Origin: CALAZP01 sp964410725
GTDB taxonomy: Bacteria > Bacteroidota > Bacteroidia > Chitinophagales > Saprospiraceae
DNA: 53,254 bases
Assembly (NCBI GenBank): GCA_964410725.1
Contig: CAYPID010000013.1
Coordinates: 1-53,254 of the forward strand
Reading direction: 5' to 3'
Below are positions 25,185-34,073 of this stretch, piece after piece. A model generated the notes under the pieces. That model worked only from the letters and a program-made list of their open reading frames with translations. It had not been told where the DNA came from and did not search any database. The position numbers and the translations under genes are program-made. Within the stretch, counting starts at the first letter, position 1. Every line of letters starts with the position of its first letter.

Positions 25185-26573
25185 ATGTACGAATTAGATC
25201 AAAAGTATATCGATAGCTTGGAGGAAATCGCAAGTGAAATTCAGAAATCTGAAATTCTTGAAAAATACCTTGAAGAGGAAGAGGAGTCGTATTTCAATGA
25301 ATTGAAAGATCAATTTGAACCTCGTATGGCTGAGGTATATAAGGAGGTGGCTGATAACGATCCTCTTCAACTGCTTTCTTTGGAACAGGTCTGCATGGAT
25401 GAAGCCTTTGAGGGTTTGTTTCTCCCTAAAATTCTTGGTTATTCTGTTCTAAGAGGTACTATAGATGACAATTTCAAATATCTAAGGCCACAAGACCATT
25501 TTCAGGAGGTACTTACCGCGATTTGTAATTCTGCAAATTTTGACATCATAAAAAATAGAATTGGCCAGACAGTTCAAATAGGTTTTGCTCTGAGTAGCGA
25601 TATTTGGATTACCAATTTAATTAATGATATACCTAATAAAAAAGTTCGATTCTATTTGCAGGCTCAAAAGTTAGATATTTACAGGGATCCAAGAGAACGT
25701 AAAAAGGGCTATTTAAAGTATAAGAGTCAATTTGACAATGAAAATTTCCTTACTGCTGACTTTGTAGAAACCGAGGAAGAACTGATCCAGCAATTCCCAC
25801 CATTAAAATCATTTTTACTATACCGATCTACACAAGGACCATTCGACAATAGCAGTATTTTGCCAGCTCTTTTTGAATTTCTGAAAAATGACTCTTTGAT
25901 TGGAAATCAGCTCCATGCTCAAATTGCTATAATTACCAGTTTATATTTTGATTTGGATCAAAACCATTTGGATGACCTCCGAGAAGTATTAAAATCTATT
26001 AGAACTAAAGCGAATGATTTCAGTGATTTATTTTTCAATTTACTACTGGAATTACAGCAAAGTGAACAATACCAAGTAGCTCCGGATGGAGATTTGCGCG
26101 TGGCATCCTTATTGGAGAAAGGCCATTCCAAAGAAGATGTTGTTGATTACTACAAGTTGGTTACTGCAATTCATCAAAATGAACTAGGAAATCAAGAAGT
26201 ACTGGATGCTATTCAAGTATTTACCCTCCAACACGATGGTTTGTCCATCATTAATGAATGTGTGAGGCGTACTATTTTTGGGTATTTTTCCAGGAGAATT
26301 CATGGACTTTCTCCCTCAGAATATACCGATATGATGGAGGTGACTAAATTATATCCAGTTTTTATGAAAATTTTTGAGAATGAACAATTCAACAAACTGT
26401 TGAAGGATTTATCCATGTCATACATCAAAAAATTGCTAGCTCATTTCACAGATAAAAGAGGTAGAGATTACCAAGACATAAAAAGGTTTGTCTCCGTCAA
26501 TTTTGTAGAGTTAGGCTTCATTAATGATAAAGAAGCTGTCGAGTTATTCAAAACAAAAAGAAAAAAGGATTAA
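25185..26573 (+). CDS. Conserved hypothetical helical protein
   Basis: Not recognised. The 462-residue protein has no signal peptide or membrane segment. The N-terminus is strongly acidic (EKYLEEEEESYFNELKDQFEPR) and the rest reads as mostly helical, with segments such as QLLSLEQVCMDEAFEGLFLPKILGYSVLRG (about 62-91) and a basic C-terminus. A soluble cytoplasmic protein is expected. It lies after the rpsP terminator and ends 5 bases before the convergent CBS gene, so it is likely transcribed alone. No function can be assigned from the sequence. Confidence 0.7.
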   Translation: MYELDQKYIDSLEEIASEIQKSEILEKYLEEEEESYFNELKDQFEPRMAEVYKEVADNDPLQLLSLEQVCMDEAFEGLFLPKILGYSVLRGTIDDNFKYLRPQDHFQEVLTAICNSANFDIIKNRIGQTVQIGFALSSDIWITNLINDIPNKKVRFYLQAQKLDIYRDPRERKKGYLKYKSQFDNENFLTADFVETEEELIQQFPPLKSFLLYRSTQGPFDNSSILPALFEFLKNDSLIGNQLHAQIAIITSLYFDLDQNHLDDLREVLKSIRTKANDFSDLFFNLLLELQQSEQYQVAPDGDLRVASLLEKGHSKEDVVDYYKLVTAIHQNELGNQEVLDAIQVFTLQHDGLSIINECVRRTIFGYFSRRIHGLSPSEYTDMMEVTKLYPVFMKIFENEQFNKLLKDLSMSYIKKLLAHFTDKRGRDYQDIKRFVSVNFVELGFINDKEAVELFKTKRKKD

Positions 26574-26578
26574 CCTAC

Positions 26579-26983
26579 CTATCGATACTCTTTTTTATAT
26601 AAATATGAAAGGACATCGTTAGGGGTTAAAATTCCTTTTAATTCGTTATTTTCATTAACTATGGGAATGGAATGAAATAAACCTCTGCCGAATATTTCGG
26701 CTGCAGTTCCAATTTTGTCATTAGGTAACAACTTAGCAATTCCCGAAGTCATAATGTGACTAGTAGGTGTCGAATCTAGATTAGAGTGATTGAATTCGTG
26801 TTTGACTAAATCAAATATACTAACTACCCCAAGTAATTGGTTATTTTCATTCACTATGGGTATGTGTCTGATGCCCTTGGTTAAGAATATATTCTTTGCT
26901 GTTGCTAGAACATCATTAGAAGAAAGTGTGATTAAATTTTTGGTCATGATTAAAGAGACTGGTTCATTCATCATATTATTCAT
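26579..26983 (-). CDS. Tandem CBS-domain protein
   Basis: The 134-residue protein consists of a single pair of CBS domains, the module that binds adenine nucleotides such as AMP, ATP or SAM. The repeats are visible as MTKNLITLSSNDVL...GIRHIPIVNENNQLLGVVS and MTSGIAKLLPNDKI...FHSIPIVNENNELKGIL. There is no attached enzyme or transporter domain. It lies 15 bases downstream of the response regulator gene on the same strand, so it is probably the third gene of the two-component operon and may act as an energy sensor. Start at 26983; a further in-frame Met at residue 4 is possible. Confidence 0.9.
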   Translation of the reverse strand: MNNMMNEPVSLIMTKNLITLSSNDVLATAKNIFLTKGIRHIPIVNENNQLLGVVSIFDLVKHEFNHSNLDSTPTSHIMTSGIAKLLPNDKIGTAAEIFGRGLFHSIPIVNENNELKGILTPNDVLSYLYKKEYR

Positions 26984-26998
26984 TTTTTGTTTTAAATA

Positions 26999-27691
26999 TT
27001 AATTTTTCTCTGGAACAAATCTGTAACCTATTCCTCTCACGGATTGAAAAATTAGCGGTTGTTTTGGGTTTTTTTCAAAGATTTTTCTAAAGGACAGAAT
27101 AAAATTGTCAATGGTTCTGGTGGAAGGGTAAACTTCATAGCCCCAAACGTATTGAAGGATTTGTTGACGTGAAATAACTTGACCCTCCCGCTCAATGAAG
27201 AGTTTGAGGAGTTGCGTTTCTTTTTTTGTCAAATTAAGGGTTGTTCCGTCAGTATGTTTAGCCTCCAAGGTTGAAAAGTAGATGGTATAATCCCCTAAGC
27301 GATAACTATCCAATTCAGGTACTTGGTTTATTGGGCTTCTTTTGTGTAAATTTTTAATTCTAAGTAAAAGCTCTTCTAGATTAAATGGCTTTACCAAATA
27401 ATCATCAGCCCCTTTTTTAAGCCCTAACACTCTATCTTCTGCAGAATCCCTAGCGGTTAAAAAAAGAATAGGAACATCTTGATTAATCAACCGTATTTTT
27501 TCGCATACAGCAATTCCATCCAATTCTGGCAACATAATATCGAGAATGATAAGATTGAAATGTTGGTTATGGAATAGTTGCAGCGCATCAATACCATTAT
27601 CAGTAGCCGTTACCTCATAACCCTCCAATTCCAAATTCACTTGAATTGCCTTTTGCAGTGCTATTTCGTCTTCAACTAATAAAATACTCAT
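26999..27691 (-). CDS. OmpR/PhoB-type response regulator
   Basis: A 230-residue DNA-binding response regulator. The receiver domain carries the acidic pair Glu7/Asp8, phosphoacceptor Asp51 in ILDIMLPELDG, Thr79 and Lys101 in LVKPF. A winged-helix trans_reg_C domain fills about 130-228 (NLTKKETQLLKLFIEREGQVISRQQIL; VRGIGYRF). Its start overlaps the end of the kinase gene by 4 bases, so kinase and regulator are translationally coupled and form a cognate pair. Targets unknown. Confidence 0.95.
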   Translation of the reverse strand: MSILLVEDEIALQKAIQVNLELEGYEVTATDNGIDALQLFHNQHFNLIILDIMLPELDGIAVCEKIRLINQDVPILFLTARDSAEDRVLGLKKGADDYLVKPFNLEELLLRIKNLHKRSPINQVPELDSYRLGDYTIYFSTLEAKHTDGTTLNLTKKETQLLKLFIEREGQVISRQQILQYVWGYEVYPSTRTIDNFILSFRKIFEKNPKQPLIFQSVRGIGYRFVPEKN

Positions 27692-28683
27692 TTTACTACT
27701 TGATTAAAGTGTGAAGGTAAACAAATCTTGAAGGTAGTCCCTTGACCAAGTGTGGAGGTTACAGTAATTTTCCCATTGTGTGCTTCTGTAACTTTTTTTA
27801 CGATGAATAGTCCAAGGCCACTTCCTTTTGATTTTCTTGTTTCTTCAGAACCGATTCTATAAAACCTTTCAAAAATCCTTTCGAATTCTTCTCTGGGTAT
27901 TCCTATGCCTTCATCTGTTACTTCAAAACAAAAAAGGTGATGTTGATTATACGCTTTGACCTTAATAGCCTTCAATGGAGCATATTTCATTGCATTATCT
28001 AAAAGATTGTTAAGTACGGTTTCCAAACCGTTTTTATCTGCTAGGATATTGGGATTAATAACGGCAGAGTAATCAAAAGTAATGGGGGTGTACGGACTTC
28101 TTTTCTCATTTTGCTTAATGATAGAATTGAAAAAATCAATGATATTCAGTTCTTCTAAATAAGGAGTGTATACTGAGGATAGTTTAGCAGACAGCAAAAG
28201 ATTGTTTACCATGGTGTTGAGACGCTCCGTTTCCTCCAGTCCACTACTGGTTAATTGTTGCACTTTATCAGCAGGTAGCCGATGTTTGGCAAAAGTATCT
28301 AATATTAGTCTAATCGAAGCTAGAGGGGATTTTAATTCGTGTGTAATGGCTAAAAGAAAATTACTTGCTTGTTGAATGGTTTTGACTTCTCGAATGTAAG
28401 CCCTGTGGATAAACCATAGTCCAAGTACTAAAGAAAGGATAAAAACCCCCGCCTCACCATATATCATCCATACTTGTCTTTGGTATTTATTTTGTAGGGT
28501 TTCTTTAGCCGATTCCTTAAACACCAGGTCGTTTTCTTGTAACTCCAATAGTTGGAATTGTAGGTCAAATACCGTTTTATTTTTGTTATACAGTAGAAAA
28601 GCCCACCAAATGAAAGCGAATATCATATATATTATAACAATATATGACAGTGTTTTTAGGCGTTTACTTGAGGTGGTAGTCAT
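27688..28683 (-). CDS. Sensor histidine kinase
   Basis: A 331-residue membrane histidine kinase. Two membrane helices (about 12-32 and 72-92) frame a periplasmic loop of only about 40 residues, so the sensing domain is minimal. There is no HAMP domain; the DHp helix follows directly, with the phosphorylated His115 in ITHELKSPLASIRL. The catalytic domain shows the N box (LNNLLDNAMKYA), DEGIGIP, and GSGLGLFIVKK. It is first in the kinase, regulator, CBS operon and is divergent from the HU-SPOR gene. Confidence 0.94.
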   Translation of the reverse strand: MTTTSSKRLKTLSYIVIIYMIFAFIWWAFLLYNKNKTVFDLQFQLLELQENDLVFKESAKETLQNKYQRQVWMIYGEAGVFILSLVLGLWFIHRAYIREVKTIQQASNFLLAITHELKSPLASIRLILDTFAKHRLPADKVQQLTSSGLEETERLNTMVNNLLLSAKLSSVYTPYLEELNIIDFFNSIIKQNEKRSPYTPITFDYSAVINPNILADKNGLETVLNNLLDNAMKYAPLKAIKVKAYNQHHLFCFEVTDEGIGIPREEFERIFERFYRIGSEETRKSKGSGLGLFIVKKVTEAHNGKITVTSTLGQGTTFKICLPSHFNQVVK

Positions 28684-28785
28684 AGTGATCCGAAAATAAA
28701 CAATAATCCTTAAGAAAACTGGTTATTAAATATTAAATTAGCAATGATAAGTTACAAGCTTAAAAGATAATCCAACACACCATCT

Positions 28786-29817
28786 ATGAAAATTGCTTCG
28801 CTAAGTAAAGTAATCCTTCTTTTGCTTGAAAAAGGCAAAGAAGTATCACTTGAGGGAATAGGCAATTTTTTTATCAAAAAGGAATCCGCCCGAATCGATG
28901 AAAAAAGTTCAATAGCTCATCCCCCGACTCAAACCATTCTATTTAATCCAGATATTCATTATCACGATTCAGAACTTTTACATCATGTTGCAGATGCGAT
29001 GGTGATGGATTTGGATAAAGCCAAATTGGAATTAACTGAATTGCTTCGAAATATTGTCCAAAGAATAATTAATGGAGAAATCGTATTCTTTGAGGGTATA
29101 GGATCTCTTTTAATGGGAGACAATGGTAGAATTAAATTTAAATCATTGGAATCGACAGCAGAGGTTCTGCCCAAGGTGGAGTTACCCAATCTAACAAAGT
29201 CTATCGATGAGACGCCATTAGTAATGGTTAGAAATGGGAGAGGTTTCAATAATTACAAAATAAGAACAGCTATTTTAGTTCCAATTATATTGGTGGTGCT
29301 ATTTGGAATTTTCCAAATTCTGGGAATTGACTTTTGGAAAAAAGAAGATTCTTTGCCAATTGAAAAGGTACTTGCGGAGGTACCTTCTTCCCGAATAAAT
29401 GTCAAACCTCAAGATGCCAAGGATCAGCATCTGCCTGAAGAGAGTGAAAGAAATAGAGTTAAGGAATATCCTAATAAAGAACTTCAACCTAGTACTTCTA
29501 ATGATCCCAAGGTGACTGACCATGATGAAAAAATGAATCGAATGGAATTGGAGTCTCGAGCATCTTCTCAAGATTATTCCGGGGTAGCTTTAATTGGGGT
29601 GGGGTATTTTTCTCTTGAAGAAGAAGCCAGAAAACTACAATCATCGTTTGAAAAGGTACAATATGAGACGATTATTCAAACTGCTGGTAATTATCTGCAA
29701 TTGGGTGTCATTGTCCCCTATCAATCTAAGGATCAATTAGACGCTACACTTTTATCTATAAGACGGAACTTTGTTTCAGATGCTCAAATTGTAACTCGGT
29801 CTTACGTGAAGGAGTAA
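28786..29817 (+). CDS. HU-like domain, membrane helix and SPOR domain protein
   Basis: A 343-residue protein with the Bacteroidota architecture of an HU/CCDC81-like double domain (about 1-125; ISLEGIGNFF-like motifs VSLEGIGNFFIKK and VFFEGIGSLLMGD), one membrane helix (about 163-185), a charged linker, and a C-terminal SPOR domain (about 265-340; YFSLEEEARKLQSSF, LQLGVIVPYQSKDQ). SPOR domains bind denuded septal peptidoglycan. The topology puts the HU-like part in the cytoplasm and SPOR in the periplasm. I infer a link between division site and cytoplasm; DNA binding by the HU-like part is not shown. Divergent from the kinase operon. Confidence 0.8.
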   Translation: MKIASLSKVILLLLEKGKEVSLEGIGNFFIKKESARIDEKSSIAHPPTQTILFNPDIHYHDSELLHHVADAMVMDLDKAKLELTELLRNIVQRIINGEIVFFEGIGSLLMGDNGRIKFKSLESTAEVLPKVELPNLTKSIDETPLVMVRNGRGFNNYKIRTAILVPIILVVLFGIFQILGIDFWKKEDSLPIEKVLAEVPSSRINVKPQDAKDQHLPEESERNRVKEYPNKELQPSTSNDPKVTDHDEKMNRMELESRASSQDYSGVALIGVGYFSLEEEARKLQSSFEKVQYETIIQTAGNYLQLGVIVPYQSKDQLDATLLSIRRNFVSDAQIVTRSYVKE

Positions 29818-29866
29818 ATCTGACTTTATTATTTAAATTTTATTCAAAAATATTCGTTCAAAATCT

Positions 29867-29874
29867 TACCTTTG
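29867..29874 (+). promoter_or_regulatory. Candidate -7 box for the DUF177-rpmF transcript
   Basis: TACCTTTG fully matches TAnnTTTG and is followed by the C-A commonly seen after it. It lies 30 bases before the DUF177 ATG. The -33 element is weak (TTC rather than TTG about 21 bases upstream). Confidence 0.5.
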
Positions 29875-29904
29875 CATCCGCTTTAAGCTAAAAGTTCATT
29901 GCTA

Positions 29905-30426
29905 ATGGGTCGTTTTGCACAATATGAGTTACCGGTCAAGGGCCTCAAGAATGGAGTTCACTCTTATGAGTTTCATCTTGATAAAGCGTTCTTAACTAAT
30001 TTTCCGGATTCTCCTGTAGTTGATGCTAATATTCAGGTCCATCTCGATTTAGATAAACGACCTGAAATGCTCGTATTTGATATAACATTGGATGGATTGG
30101 TTGAAACTGAATGCGACCGATGTTTGGCTCCAATTCAATTGCCAATTAATGGACATCATCAATTGTTGGTAAAATTGAAGCTGAACGCCGAGAATGAGGA
30201 AGATCCAGATGTAGTTTTTGTTGATCCAGAAATCAGTAAATTCGGGGTCGCAGAATACTTGTACGAGTATGTGGTTCTTGCTATTCCAATAAAAAAGGTT
30301 ATTGATTGCGAAAAAGTTGACCCTAAGCCGTGTGATTTTGAAACCTTAAAGCGAATGGAAAATAAGCAAATTCAGGGAGACCATCCTTTCATGGATGCTC
30401 TTAAAAATTGGTCTGTAAATAATTAA
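29905..30426 (+). CDS. DUF177 (YceD-like) protein
   Basis: A 173-residue protein of the DUF177/YceD family, which is nearly always encoded immediately before rpmF and is linked to 23S rRNA accumulation in bacteria and plants. The signature cysteines are in ECDRCLAPI, and the C-terminal DCEKVDPKPCDF with the FETLKRM segment is also typical. I chose the ATG at 29905; the frame begins at a TTG two codons earlier. It is 11 bases before rpmF and probably shares its promoter. Confidence 0.88.
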   Translation: MGRFAQYELPVKGLKNGVHSYEFHLDKAFLTNFPDSPVVDANIQVHLDLDKRPEMLVFDITLDGLVETECDRCLAPIQLPINGHHQLLVKLKLNAENEEDPDVVFVDPEISKFGVAEYLYEYVVLAIPIKKVIDCEKVDPKPCDFETLKRMENKQIQGDHPFMDALKNWSVNN

Positions 30427-30437
30427 ATAATAGAGAA

Positions 30438-30635
30438 ATGGCACATCCCAAGAGTAGGATATCTAAGCAGAGAAAAAGAAAACGCAGAACTCATTACAAA
30501 GCTACTGCTCCTCAGGTTGCTACCTGTGGAACAACCGGTGAAAGCCACCTTTTCCATCGCGCATATAAAGATGTAGAGGGTAATACCTATTACAGAGGTA
30601 AGTTACTGATAGCAGTAGAATCTGGAGAAGAATAA
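30438..30635 (+). CDS. rpmF: 50S ribosomal protein bL32
   Basis: Large-subunit protein bL32 of 65 residues. The family N-terminus MAHPKSRISKQRKRKRRTHYK and the HRAY segment are clear. Only one cysteine remains (VATCGTTGESH), so this is a zinc-free (C-minus) form rather than the four-cysteine form. Elsewhere rpmF is often followed by plsX and fabH; here ridA follows after 79 bases. Confidence 0.97.
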   Translation: MAHPKSRISKQRKRKRRTHYKATAPQVATCGTTGESHLFHRAYKDVEGNTYYRGKLLIAVESGEE

Positions 30636-30714
30636 TATTTTTAAAAGTAAGACCCAGAAGAGCTCCCATTACCTTATATCGGCAATGTGGAGCTTTCAGT
30701 GTTGAATTAAAATT

Positions 30715-31098
30715 ATGAAAAAAATAATCAATACCAGTCATGCCCCTGCCCCAGTAGGCCCTTATAACCAGGCCGTAGTTCATAATGGTCTGCTTTTTAT
30801 ATCTGGTCAAATTCCTATTGATCCACATACGGGAATCTTAAAGATGTCAAATATTACTGAGGAGACTACACAAGTTATGGAGAACATCAAGGCGATTCTT
30901 GATAAGGCAGGATGTACTTTCGAATCCGTGCTAAAGGCTTCTATATTTTCCACGAGTATGGATAATTTCTCTGCAGTTAATGAGGTTTACGCCCAATATT
31001 TCAAAGAAGAAACTGCGCCTGCAAGGGAATTTGTAGAAGTTAGTGCCCTTCCCAAGGGGGTTAATGTAGAGATTTCGATGATAGCGGCAATTGATTAA
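30715..31098 (+). CDS. ridA: RidA family enamine/imine deaminase
   Basis: The 127-residue protein matches RidA, which hydrolyses reactive enamine/imine intermediates such as 2-aminoacrylate released by PLP enzymes. Family motifs are visible: PVGPYNQAVVHNGLLFISGQIP near the N-terminus, the substrate-binding arginine in APAREFVEV, and GVNVEISMIA at the end. It is 3 bases before trpS and likely co-transcribed. Confidence 0.93.
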   Translation: MKKIINTSHAPAPVGPYNQAVVHNGLLFISGQIPIDPHTGILKMSNITEETTQVMENIKAILDKAGCTFESVLKASIFSTSMDNFSAVNEVYAQYFKEETAPAREFVEVSALPKGVNVEISMIAAID

Positions 31099-31101
31099 AT
31101 T

Positions 31102-32130
31102 ATGATGCAAAAGGAAAAATCAGTTTTATCCTGTATACAGCCAACGGGTGATATGCATTTCGGAAATTATTTTGGGGCAGTTAAAAATTGGGTAGCTCTT
31201 CAAAATCAATTTACTTGTTTCTACGGAGTGGTCGATTATCATGCGATGACTATGCCCTATCAGCCCAATAAACTTAGAAATGCATCTTGGGAATTGATTT
31301 TCAATCTATTGGCAACAGGAATCAAGGTTGAGAATATTTTTGTGCAATCTATGATTCCTGAGCACGCTGAGTTGTGTTGGATTTTCAATTGTGTTGCCTC
31401 TTATGGTCAGTTAACCAGAATGACCCAATTCAAGGATAAAAGCAAGCAAAGCCAGGAAACGAGTGGAATTGATGGAGGTATTTCAGTTGGATTACTTGAC
31501 TATCCAGTTTTACAGGCAGCTGATATATTAGTATATCGAGCTCATTACGTTCCGGTAGGAAAAGATCAAGAGCAACATTTGGAGTTGACCAGAGATATTG
31601 CCCAACGTTTTAATCATTTAGTCGGTAAGGAATATTTCGCTTTACCTGAGCCTCTTTTTACTGAGATTCCAAAGGTCATGTCTCCAGCTGAACCCACTAA
31701 AAAAATGTCAAAAAGTTTAGGGGCCAAGCATTATATCAGTGTTTTTGCGGGAGAAGAAATAATTAGGAAGCAAATTAAATCTGCTGTTACAGATACTGGT
31801 GAGGCGACAGAAGGTACCATGAGTCCAGGAGTGGCTAATCTATTTGAATTATTAAAGGCAGGTGAGGCTTTCGATGCTCATAAATCCCTAATGGAGGATT
31901 ACAACCTATCCAAGTTAAAATATGTTGATTTAAAGAATGCAGTTGCTGATGTTTTAGTTGAAATAAGTACTGAAATGATTGTTAGAAAGCAAGAACTCTT
32001 AGCAGATAAAAAGAGGGTGAAAGATCAAGTCAAAGCTGCAGCGAGTCAAATTAGGAAAGTGGCTAAGACCACATTGGCAGAAGTAAAAGACCTAACTGGA
32101 TTGTTTAACGCAGCAAAAGATTTAGATTAA
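31102..32130 (+). CDS. trpS: Tryptophan-tRNA ligase
   Basis: Class I aminoacyl-tRNA synthetase charging tRNA-Trp. The 342-residue length is normal. The ATP-binding signature has the form PTGDMHFGNY in place of HIGH, and the KMSKS loop is KKMSKSLG. The family segment GLLDYPVLQAADILVYRAHYVPVGKDQEQHLEL is intact. Two Met codons start the frame; either could be used. It sits between ridA (3-base gap) and the FAH gene (4-base gap) in a tight cluster. Confidence 0.96.
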   Translation: MMQKEKSVLSCIQPTGDMHFGNYFGAVKNWVALQNQFTCFYGVVDYHAMTMPYQPNKLRNASWELIFNLLATGIKVENIFVQSMIPEHAELCWIFNCVASYGQLTRMTQFKDKSKQSQETSGIDGGISVGLLDYPVLQAADILVYRAHYVPVGKDQEQHLELTRDIAQRFNHLVGKEYFALPEPLFTEIPKVMSPAEPTKKMSKSLGAKHYISVFAGEEIIRKQIKSAVTDTGEATEGTMSPGVANLFELLKAGEAFDAHKSLMEDYNLSKLKYVDLKNAVADVLVEISTEMIVRKQELLADKKRVKDQVKAAASQIRKVAKTTLAEVKDLTGLFNAAKDLD

Positions 32131-32134
32131 TCGG

Positions 32135-32755
32135 ATGAAAATAATTTGTATCGGTAGAAATTATGCTGCCCATGCGCAAGAATTAAATAATGAAATTCCT
32201 GAACAACCGGTACTTTTCATGAAGCCCCCTTCGGCTTTATTGATTAATGATAAGCCATTTTATTATCCTGCTTTTTCCAAAAACATTCATTACGAGTTAG
32301 AATTGGTATTGAAAATTGGAAAAAATGGCCGCCACATTCAACCTGAATTTGCCGATGAATATGTACAAGAGATAGGTCTTGGAATTGATTTTACTGCAAG
32401 GGATTTACAAGATAGGTGCAAACAAAAGGGGCAACCTTGGGAAATTGCAAAGGCTTTTGATTCTTCAGCTGTATTGGGTCAATTTGTCGCAACCAAGAGC
32501 TTATCTTTAGATAATATCAGATTTTATCTAACTAAAAATGGAGAAAAAGTACAGGAGGGTAGTAGTAAAAATATGATTTTTAATTTCAACGAGTTGATTT
32601 GCTATACCTCTCAATTTTTCAAAATTCAAATGGGAGATTATATGTTTACCGGAACCCCATCTGGAGTAGGGCCTATTCAAATTGGTGATTTGTTGGAGGG
32701 CTTTCTTGAAATCAAGGGGGAAGCAAAAAAAATGCTTCATTGTGAAATTAGATAG
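32135..32755 (+). CDS. Fumarylacetoacetate hydrolase family protein (FAHD1-like)
   Basis: A 206-residue single-domain member of the FAH superfamily, the size of FAHD1-type acylpyruvases/oxaloacetate decarboxylases. It starts with IGRNYAAHAQELNNEIPEQP and carries the metal-binding glutamates in HYELELVLKIG, then LGIDFTARDLQ and GTPSGVGPIQIGD. The actual substrate cannot be read from the sequence. It follows trpS by 4 bases and precedes metK by 55. Confidence 0.9.
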   Translation: MKIICIGRNYAAHAQELNNEIPEQPVLFMKPPSALLINDKPFYYPAFSKNIHYELELVLKIGKNGRHIQPEFADEYVQEIGLGIDFTARDLQDRCKQKGQPWEIAKAFDSSAVLGQFVATKSLSLDNIRFYLTKNGEKVQEGSSKNMIFNFNELICYTSQFFKIQMGDYMFTGTPSGVGPIQIGDLLEGFLEIKGEAKKMLHCEIR

Positions 32756-32810
32756 CTTTGGAATGTTTTCTTACTTAACAGAACATTTAGTAATTTTAAA
32801 ATAAAAATGT

Positions 32811-34073
32811 ATGTCCTACTTCTTCACGTCTGAATCAGTATCAGAAGGTCATCCAGATAAAATTGCAGATCAAATATCGGATGCAATTCTAGACCATTTT
32901 TTAGCTTTTGATAAGGAGTCAAAGGTGGCTTGTGAAACTTTGGTGACCACGGGACAAGTCATTTTGGCCGGGGAGGTGAAATCCACTACTTATTTGGATA
33001 TTCCAGAGATTGTAAGAGGCGTCATTGAAAGAATTGGGTATAACAATTCCGAGTATATGTTTGAAGCCCGTTCTTGTGGCATCTTATCTGCAATTCACGA
33101 ACAGTCAGGAGATATTAACAGGGGAGTAGATCGGGAAAATAAGGAAGATCAAGGTGCGGGGGATCAAGGAATGATGTTTGGTTATGCCACTAATGAAACT
33201 TCAACCTACATGCCACTTCCATTATATCTATCTCACGAGTTATTAAAAGAATTAGCTGTTATCAGAAGAGAGGGTAAAGTTATGACCTATTTGCGACCTG
33301 ATGCCAAGTCTCAAGTAACCATTGAATATGGAGACAATAATAAGCCCAAAAGAATTGATACCATTGTGATATCCACGCAGCATGACCCATTCGATGCAGA
33401 CGATAAAGCAATGCAGTCCAAAATATCAGACGACATTAAAAATATTTTGATACCTAGAGTTCAAAAGAAAATTGACGCGGAGTTGAACCATCTTTTTGAT
33501 CAAAACATCAAATATTTTGTAAATCCTACGGGAAAGTTTGTCATCGGAGGACCACATGGTGATAGCGGATTGACTGGAAGAAAAATCATTGTGGATACTT
33601 ATGGTGGAAAGGGGGCTCATGGTGGAGGTGCATTCTCCGGTAAAGACCCATCCAAGGTAGATCGATCTGCAGCTTACGCCACTAGACATATTGCTAAAAA
33701 CTTGGTTGCTGCTGGTGTATGTGATGAAGTTTTGGTACAAGTTTCCTATGCTATCGGCAGGCCTGATCCTACTAATATTTATGTCAATACTTATGGAACC
33801 AGCAAGGTAAATGGTTCAGATCAAGATATTGCTGAAGTAGTTGAAAAACTATTCGACTTACGCCCCTATTATATCGAAAAAAATCTAAAGCTTCGCAATC
33901 CTATTTATGGAATGACTGCTGCATATGGGCATATGGGAAGAGCACCAATGACTATGAAAAATGTGAGGTTTGTTAATGGATCAGGAGAAGAAAAGGTAAT
34001 GGACCTTGAATTATTTACTTGGGAAGCTCTTGACAGAGTTGATGAAATAAAAAAGGTATTTGAACTTAATTAA
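32811..34073 (+). CDS. metK: S-adenosylmethionine synthase
   Basis: Makes S-adenosylmethionine from methionine and ATP. The 420-residue protein has the family signatures SESVSEGHPDKIADQISDA, GAGDQGMMFGYA and GGGAFSGKDPSKVDRSAAYA. It is slightly longer than E. coli MetK (384) because of an insert around residues 185-230. I see no riboswitch-like structure in the 55-base leader. Its last 8 bases overlap the end of the convergent RlpA-SPOR gene. Confidence 0.97.
   Translation: MSYFFTSESVSEGHPDKIADQISDAILDHFLAFDKESKVACETLVTTGQVILAGEVKSTTYLDIPEIVRGVIERIGYNNSEYMFEARSCGILSAIHEQSGDINRGVDRENKEDQGAGDQGMMFGYATNETSTYMPLPLYLSHELLKELAVIRREGKVMTYLRPDAKSQVTIEYGDNNKPKRIDTIVISTQHDPFDADDKAMQSKISDDIKNILIPRVQKKIDAELNHLFDQNIKYFVNPTGKFVIGGPHGDSGLTGRKIIVDTYGGKGAHGGGAFSGKDPSKVDRSAAYATRHIAKNLVAAGVCDEVLVQVSYAIGRPDPTNIYVNTYGTSKVNGSDQDIAEVVEKLFDLRPYYIEKNLKLRNPIYGMTAAYGHMGRAPMTMKNVRFVNGSGEEKVMDLELFTWEALDRVDEIKKVFELN

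Noticed and set aside
32756..32810. SAM riboswitch before metK
   Set aside because: The 55-base spacer is too short and shows no SAM riboswitch-like stems or terminator.
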